The notes under the pieces are model-generated. The model saw only the letters and a program-made list of their open reading frames with translations. It ran no database searches and had not been told where the DNA came from. A stretch of 64,000 bases of DNA from Imperialibacter sp040222385 (GTDB lineage: Bacteria; Bacteroidota; Bacteroidia; Cytophagales; Cyclobacteriaceae), in contig NZ_JAVKDF010000027.1 in NCBI RefSeq assembly GCF_040222385.1, positions 62,001-126,000 on the forward strand, in the 5' to 3' direction. Shown one piece after another: positions 53,311 through 62,300 of the stretch (its first letter is position 1; every line of letters starts with the position of its first letter). The position numbers were made by a program, and so were the translations under genes.

Positions 53311-56300
53311 CTATTTCTTCACGATCAACCTGAATGAGGCTATCTCTACTCCATTCATATCCTTGTCAAAAAACCTCAGTATATAAAGGCCGTTTTTGAC
53401 ATCCGTCAAATCCAATACCGTCTGCCGGTTGGTTCCCTGCCGCACCTCTTCCGACATTACCGCCCGACCGGTCAAATCCATGAGCTCTGCGATCACGTTG
53501 CCCTTCACAAGCTTCTCATACCTTATCGTGATATAGTCGGCAGCCGGGTTAGGGTACACCGTCAGCCCCTTGAAGTAGTCCAGATAGATGCCTGTTTCTT
53601 CGACTTTTGTTACAACGATAGATTCCGGACTGGCAAACGCATTTACCTTGATGCTATTTTGCTCTACCCCACTACCTCCTCCGAGTTGAAAATCAATAAA
53701 GGATGCAGGATCCATCGGAATACCTGGGTACTGAATGTTAAGCCGATAGTCTCCATCAGGTAAATTATTCATCTCAAATTCTCCATTTTCATCGGTTTGG
53801 ACGTAGGCGATCAGCTCATAGTCATCATCGTTCTCTTTCGCCCTAAACCTGGAACGGCTCACGCTTACACCCGCCCCCTTCACCCGCTTTCTATCAAACA
53901 CCCGTCCCTCATCGTCGCCAAAATCAGATTCAAATAACCCACTGAAGGTATTATCGCCATCTGCGGGAGTTAACACTGACGGCACATTTTCCATCGCTAT
54001 GGTGAGGCCACTAAGGTTACCACGCACCTCGAGAAGGTCAGCAAACGCCCAGTCTATTGTGCTCTTGTAGTAGCTTGGAAGAAACACCTGAATGTCTTGC
54101 TCGGCGTAGAGCAGATAGTTTCCAAGCACAACATCGTTTATGACAAATGTGCCGCTTGCCTCATTTTCGTAGTTTCTGGTAGTGTCGTAGGCCCCTGACC
54201 GAATGCCAAGCAATGCGCCAAATGCGTTGCCTACCGGGCTACTATTTCTATCGGTTATAGCACCTGACAGAGTCGCCGTGGCAAGAATTTCCTGTACCTC
54301 GCTTTTGAGAGTTAAGCCAGGCACCAAGGAACTTGTTACCTCCAGTTCATAGTTACCCATATTACTATATGCCAGCGATGATATAGCATATTGACCAAGG
54401 GTTGCCCCGTCCAGAGCCACTCCGTTTCTGAACCATTGATAGGTGTTGGCGCTGCCCCCAACCGGCAAGTCCACAGTGTAGGAAGAGTTCACCGGCACCA
54501 GCTCTCTTTTTTTTGTCCCGGTTAACTTTTGCGGACTGTAAACGATACCGGCAATCCCCACATTTGGCTCCAGGTCATCGAAATGAAGCTTATTGTTGGC
54601 GACATTCAAAGTAGAGAGCTCTATTATATTCGTCAGTTCGGGGATGCTTGCAATCTCGTTGTCAGATACATCAATCGCCGTAAGCTTTCTCATGTCTGCA
54701 AGGGTAGATGGCAAATCTCCGTTGAGGTTGTTGGCTGGCAAATCTATCCCTGTTACTCTATCGCTGGTAACGGTAATGCCGAACCATGTGGTTACGTCTT
54801 CAGCGCCCCAACCTGTGTTTTGAATCCAGTTGTCGCCGTCGGTAAGGTTGTAAAGCTCCGTAAGAATGAGCTTGTCTCTCTCAAGGGAGCTTACCCGCAA
54901 GGCTATCGCAAGCGAATTGAGTGTGAGGTCTGGTAAAAGTGTGTTGGTGACCTGAACAGCATAGTTTCCTTCATCAGCAAATGTTGGGAAGTCTATGGCA
55001 TAGGTAGCATTGCTCTGGCCATCTATCGGCACTCCGTTTTTAAACCAGACATAAACGTTTGCCGTTCCACCTATGGTTCGATCCAAATTGATTGGGTCAC
55101 CTCTTTCCTGCAAAATGTCAACAGCGCCAAGCACGTCCAACTGTGGGGAATAGGAAAAGTCAGGTACTGCAACAAAGGGCTCAAGCGAAGCAAAATCCAG
55201 GCTATTATTTGCCAGGTTGAGCGTTTGCAATGCCGCAAGATTGGCTCCTGAGCCAACACCCGACACAGCGTTATTGCTTAGATCAAGCTGGAGCAGGGTG
55301 TTCAATTGGGTTCCTTCCAACACAGGGAATGCTCCCGTCACATTATTTGATGGTAGATTCAACGCTGTTGCACGGTTGTTTTCAACCAAAACGCCATACC
55401 AGGAACGAACCTGGCCGGACATCCAGTTATCTGAATTCACCCAGGAAGCACCACCCATTTGATCAAACATCTTTACCAAAGCAACCGAGTCTGCTATTAG
55501 ATCTGCCGACTGAAGGGTTCTTACCCGTACGGTATCGCTGTAACCGGTTGTGTCACTTGCAGTATAGCCCCGAACCCTGTAAAAGTAGTCCGTGGCATGG
55601 TAAAGGTTGGGAATAACCGAGGTAGTGTCGGTCACTACCTGGGGGTTAAACCCAGCAATCAGGTTGGCAAAAAGTGCGTCGGTGGCTACCTCCAACAAGT
55701 ACCCTGTACCGTTAGGCAAAGAATCCCAATTTGCTCTGAAAGTGCCTGAAGTAACTTCGGAAGCACTTAGTGATGTTAGTTCAAATGGCACAACAACCAC
55801 CGGTGTAATGGTTATATTCACCGTCTGTGAGGGCAGGGTGCTTGTACCGTCCGACAGTTCAAAATCAAAACTATCAGTAAAATTCTCTGTCCCATCGTGT
55901 TGATATGCCACTAATCCATCCACCAAATCCTGTTGCGAAAATGACGAGGCTTCAACCCCCTCTACTAAAATGGCTCCAAATGTTGGCGTAGTAGTTATTG
56001 TATAAATAAGCGACGTGAGCGGAGGCGTGTCTGCATCACTTGCGGCAAGTTCCGTCAGCAAGAGCGTGTGTGCTGCTCCCTGGTTGAGCACAATGCCTGT
56101 GTTGGTATCGACTGCTGGCGCAACACCTGATACATTGATGGTGAAGACTTCTTCTGCCGAAAAACATCCGGAAACGTTGTCTGTTACCCGAAAAGCATAG
56201 TCTCCGGCAGTGAGGCCTAACATACTGATAGCCGTTCCCAACAGGGTGCCACCGGAGTTTGTTCCCTGGAACCACTCGTAGCTGTAGTCGCCGCTACCAC

Positions 56301-59300
56301 CTGCCACCGACCCTGTAGCGTCGAGGCTGCCGTCACTTGCGCCAGCCACAGTCTCATTGGCCTGGGCAACATTTCCCACCGTGACAATCGGTAATGTGAG
56401 GTTATCAACTATGGCCACGGTTGAAACTGATACAGATGCCAGATCGTTGTTGACTACTTCTATGGTATAAGTGCCAGCCGCAAGGGCCGAAATCGTAAGC
56501 CCTGCGCTACCAGCCAGAGCGGCGTTGGTAGCCAATTCATTGCCGGGGATGGCCTCATTTCCCGAATACCAGGTGAATGTGTACAGGCCTACCGGCTCAA
56601 TTCCACCTGAAGTTGTGGCAAATGCTGTGAGCTCTCCGCTGGGCGAAAGACAGCTAGACTGATCGGTAGCGGAAACGGTGATAATTACCACGCCATCAGG
56701 TGGTGTGCCCTCACTGTCCACTGCTCCAATATCAGGGTCGGCGTCCCTGGCATAACCCCGCTGATCAGGGACTGAGAAAAAACCCGGGTTGCCGGCGTCA
56801 ATAACTGGACTTCCAAACTGAGGCAAATGAGTGTATATCAACCCGCCATTGTTGGCCAAAGGGCCCAGGCCGGGGTCTCCAGGTAGAGCTACTGACCCGA
56901 CAATGTCGCTTGTGCCAAAGCCTGATGTCGTGATGTCATCCCCGACAGAGATAAAGTTGTAATCGAGACTAGTGAAATCAGCAATCAGTTCATAAAAGCC
57001 TGAAGAAGGAGGCTGATTAGCCAGGATGCTGTTTTGCATAGTCAGTGGGGCATCGGCCAAGACACCGCTGGTTGAGTTTCCGGAATTGCTGTAAATCGTA
57101 CCATTTGTAATGCCGACCACCCCTGGGTTCGAGGCAAACAACGCTCCTCCTCCGTCAGCATCATTGGAAGAAATCGTTGTATTGTAGATTGTGAGTTCTC
57201 CGTTTGAGGTAAAAATGGCACCGCCCAGGTTGACTGCACTGTTCTGATGAAACAAAGCGCCGACAATGCTAAAATCGCCAGCTCCCGAATGGTGAACAGC
57301 ACCGCCGTCCAATCCGGCAGCATTTAACTTCATTGTGCTTTCTATGATAGCAGTGTTGCCTGTTGAAAAATCATAGATCGCACCTCCTTCAAATGCAGTG
57401 TTGGATTCAATATTTGAATTGGAGATTGACAGAGAGGCATCGTCGAAGAGTGCTATGGCTCCACCCCGATTGGCATTGCAGTTGGTGATCGCAGAGCTTA
57501 CCAAAGTGACTGACGCAGCATCACTGGCAAAAATGGCTCCTCCAAAAGCCCCTCCGGCATCTGAGTTGTCAATGGTTACATTGTTTAGGATCAAATTTCC
57601 GAGGGTTAAGATCATTCCTCCGTTCGCCTCGTTTACATCGATCCTTGTGAGGTGAAGGTTAGATAAGTACAAATTGCCATCGCTTAAAACGCTGAAAAGA
57701 CGCAACAATTCGGGAGGATAAATCTTCAATCCCGGCACATCACTTCCGTCAATAAACAGCGTTTTGTTTAGTCCCAACTCTGTGGAAGAAAGAAGAATCT
57801 CTGAGTCGGGGGGTAACGAGAATGTAATGGTTGCTCCTGGCAGGGCACTGTCCACGGCTTCCCGCAGCGAGCCCGCCCCCGAGTCGTCTGTGTTCGTTAC
57901 GACGAAACTTCCTCCACCAAACGCCGTTGAAGTCACCCAATTGGAAGACGAGCCATTCAAGCTAAAGTCAAGAAGTGTACCATCGATCATGTTGCTGCTT
58001 CGGTCTGGGAGGAAGTCGATGGAAGGGTCAAGATTGTTACCCTCAGCCAGGCCCTGGTCAAAGCGGTAGTAGGCTACTAAATTCGGGGCATCGGCATCAA
58101 CCGAACCAAACAAAGTGCTTTGAATTTCCGCCTCAGAACGGGCAATATCCCAAATGCGTGCTTCATCCATCCGCCCATTTAGCGGAAAGTTCGATCCATC
58201 GATGGCTCTTTCGGGATCTGATCCCAGATAACTATTGCCAACTCCAGCGACAGGGATTCCGGAACTAGCGGTAAAGCCCTCCAAAACACCATTAATATAT
58301 ATTTTTAAGCCGATACCATCTTCATATGTTGCTGCAATATGCGTCCATTGGTTAAGCTGTATTGTGTTGGAAGAGATAACCACTGCTTGCCCTAGCCCAT
58401 GAACATAGAGGCGAACATTACCCAGGTTATCTACAGCAACACTGTTGTCTTCCACGGCATCTTCTACCTGAGTATAGAGATAAATAAACTGCGTTGAAAT
58501 TGGAGGCAGGGCTTTTATATAGGCCCATGTCTCAAAAGTGAAAGCACTGCCAAAGTTCAACTCTTCGGGATTTCCTAACAGCACCGCATCATCCACCCCA
58601 TCAAAGTCGAGTGCGTGCCCCGGTGGAACAATCGTGCTTCCAAATTCATCGTTCGACGGTTCCGAAACGCCACTGCTCTTGCTTGCGACAACCCGATAAT
58701 AATACCCCTCTCCGGGTGACAGCCCTTCCAGCAGGTAACTGGTCTGATTAGCAGGCACGTTGTCAAACAGTTCAAAATTAAGCCGATCATACCCTGCCCT
58801 TTCAATGATAAACTCCTCCTCGTCAGATGAATTATCGGTCCATGAAAGAAGGATGGACGTGTTTGAAATTTCGGCAATTATCAGGTCTGACGCTGGGTTG
58901 GGTGGGTTTGCCGTATTTTCAAACCACATCAGCTCACCAAAGGTGGCGACGACATCGAGATCACCATCATTGTCCATATCTACTGGGAAAATATCCACCC
59001 AATCCTGAATCAACGCAATTTCATGACTAGTAAAGTTTTGGCCGCCATCGTTTTCATCCCAATAAATACCATCGGCAGCAGTTGCAACGATGTCGTCCAT
59101 GTCGCCATCGCCATCCAGGTCGACCATCAAATAAGTATCGCCACCAGTTAACCCGGGGAAATTGTTTTGTGTAAATGCACCAGACCCGTCATTTTCAAGC
59201 CACACGTCATCAAAACCTCCACTATTAGAGAAAATAAGGTCGACGTCTAAATCTCCGTCAAAATCTGCGGCGTAGCCGGCAACTCCAACATGAGAGGCTG

Positions 59301-62300
59301 TCCAGGGCACATAGATTGCCTCTTTCGAAAAATTTTGGTACCCATCGTTGTTGTAAATGGCAATTATATTTTCGCTGTGTGTGGCAACCACATCCATCAG
59401 CCCGTCACTATTCACATCCACAGGCCAAACGGTATATGCCTCCAGTGCCACATTATCAATGACAATTTTGGTGAAATTTTCGGCACCGTCATTTTCATAC
59501 CAGGCCACTTCATCAAAATCCGTATATGCAACAACAAAGTCCATGTCGCCATCACCATCCAGGTCCACCGCCTGCGATTGCCCAAGACTATTGGAACCAC
59601 CCAGATCGTCTACTTCATGAATTGTGAATCCTTCGCTTCCATCGTTTTCAAACCAGTTTAAACTACCATCCCCCTGGGCAAACAAATCGACCGACCCATC
59701 AGAATTTATGTCGGCAGCCCCCACGTCCAAAATGCCGACAACATTGTCTACTATATGCTCGGTAAAGCCCTGGCTCCCGTCGTTTTCAAACCATGAAATT
59801 TGATCCGCCTGCATGCCTGCTACGATATCCATGTCGCCATCACTATCGATATCTACAGCAAAAACGGTTTCTGCAAGCTGAGATGTTGTAACATGATTTT
59901 CAGGTAGGTCAGCAAAAAAATCTGGAGTCTCGGGTCCGTTGGCCGACGCCGCACGGAACTCGAAGGTATAAGGCCTCCAAAGTGGCCTTCCAGAAGTGCT
60001 TGCCACTGCTGTTGTCAAAGTGACTCTAATAATTTCTCCAGGTTGAAAATCAATCAATGGGTCGATTGTCAAACTGGTTGACCCACCCCCGGAAAATGAC
60101 ACAGGCAAAAGGCCGGTTTGATCACCCCTCACATAGACGTTGCCTGGGTTCCATGTAACCCCATCGACCGGGTCGGAAAATGTGAAGTTGATCGTTGACG
60201 CCAGCGGAACCCCAATGGCATTGGGTGCCGGAGTTGCTTCAGTCACCGCAAAAGGTGGAATCAATGCACCTGACACCACCCAATCAGTGTTAGGATCCAT
60301 AGTGGTCAGCGTTCCTACATACCCATTTGCCGACAAGTCGAAGGCTGTGGTTGAACCATATCCGTCGTTGAGGTCAAAATATGCTACGAGGCCCGTTTCG
60401 TTTCCATCCAGCGTTTGATAGTAGTTATTGGCGATTTCGGAGGCTGTCCTTTGCGTATTCCAAACCCTTACTTCATCAATATCATTATTGCCGAAATAGT
60501 TAAGGCCCGACTCCACTTGAGCTCCAATATGAAGTGCCTCAGTGGCTGTCTCATCTAAATCTATCGTACTTACGCCGCTTGAAAATTCCACTGGTTGCAA
60601 TACCCCGTCAATGTAAAATTGGGGTTCCGTATTACCATCGTGTGCAACGGCTGCGTAGTGGTGCCAGTTGTCATCAGACGGGCCTGAGGTGCCTTTCCAA
60701 CCACCGTTCCAGAAAAAGTAGAACATGTTGTTGTTAATATTGTGCAAACCCAAACCATAGTTCGTTCCCGTTGTCCAATCTCCACCTTTTTCTAAGATAA
60801 TGTCTATGCCAAAGCTCTTTCGCCTGACCCATGCCTCCAGCGTAATGTCAGTCGGAATTCTCAGTCCCACGGCGTCGGGCACACTGACATAGTCATCTGA
60901 CCCATCGAAATCTAAGGCGTAATTGGAACTGGGTGCCGAAAACTCAGTGGTTCCAAAGGTATTAGAGGTTTGGGTCACCACATAGCCCTTGGTAGGATCG
61001 ATGAGGCCATTGCTGATCGTCCAGGTGGTTTGCGTAGGTGCATTGAGACTGTCAATGATGGTCTTGCCCTGCTTTCCCGTAACCGGATCAACTTCATACA
61101 AGTGAATCAGTGCATCTGCATAGCTCTCCATAGTGCCGGAAATCGACCCAGGCGACACATTAGTTATTTCCGGGCCTGGTTCTCCACCATCGGCACCATT
61201 CAGCAACTGAATACCTAATCCATTTTCATAGATTGAATTAGTAAGAATCTTGACATTGGTGTAGCCCTGGCCATTCAGTTGAACAGCTGCCCCGACATTG
61301 TAAGCAATAATATTACCATTGGTCGGATCGAAATCACCAATAATTGGCGGATTATAAGGAGAGCCCGGATCTGGCGTACTGCTAATGCCAACCCCATTGG
61401 GAATTGGGGTATCCGAGCTATTGGTTCCAATATAATTGCGGTAAAATTGCAACTCATTTGTATTTCCCGGGCTTTGAAGAAGTACCCCAGCGGTGATATT
61501 ACCAGAAATGATATTGTCCTCTACTACGCCGCGCCCAGCAGCCCACAGACCAATGTCATTTGGAATCGCTGTTGATTCGTCGTCGCTCACACCTATCTTA
61601 TTGTTTTGGATAAAATCTGTAGAATAGCTGATTGCCAGACCAATATTGGTATTACCGGAAATGACATTATTGGTGAAATAGTTATCGTAAGATTCCGAAT
61701 AGGTATACCCAAAATCTATGCCTATGTCATTGGGATCTGCCGACGAACCGGTAACGTCAGTGCCTACATAGTTATAGGAAATGTTGTTGCTATTAGCATA
61801 TTGCCCATAAAAACCGGTGACATTACCGCTTAGCACGTTCGACTTGCCTAGTGCACCAATAGTAGCAAATTCGAGGTAATCAGCATAAATGCCATAGTCA
61901 AATCCTCGGATTTTTAGCCCGTAGACTTCAAGACCTTCGGATGAACTGTAGCTAACGAGCGACAACCCCCTGCCCAAACTGCCCTCGCCGTCGATGACAA
62001 TCATTCTATCGGTGGCACGGTCCCATCCAGGTTGCGTCGTTCCGTCGATAATAATCAGTTTATAATTTGTGTTGGTTAACAGAGGTAGTTCTGTGTCTGG
62101 ACTGATTGTCCAACTGGTCCCTGACCCATCTCCAGGAAGGTTAAAGCTGATTGTGACAGGGTCAGTAGTATTTTCTACATTCAAAATGGCCTGACGAAGA
62201 CTGCCTGGACCGGAGTCAGCGGTCGTGGTCACTACTTGTGTGCCTTCAAAAAACTCTATCGACAAATTGCTACTAGCGCCGGTTGAACCAGCTACAGTAG

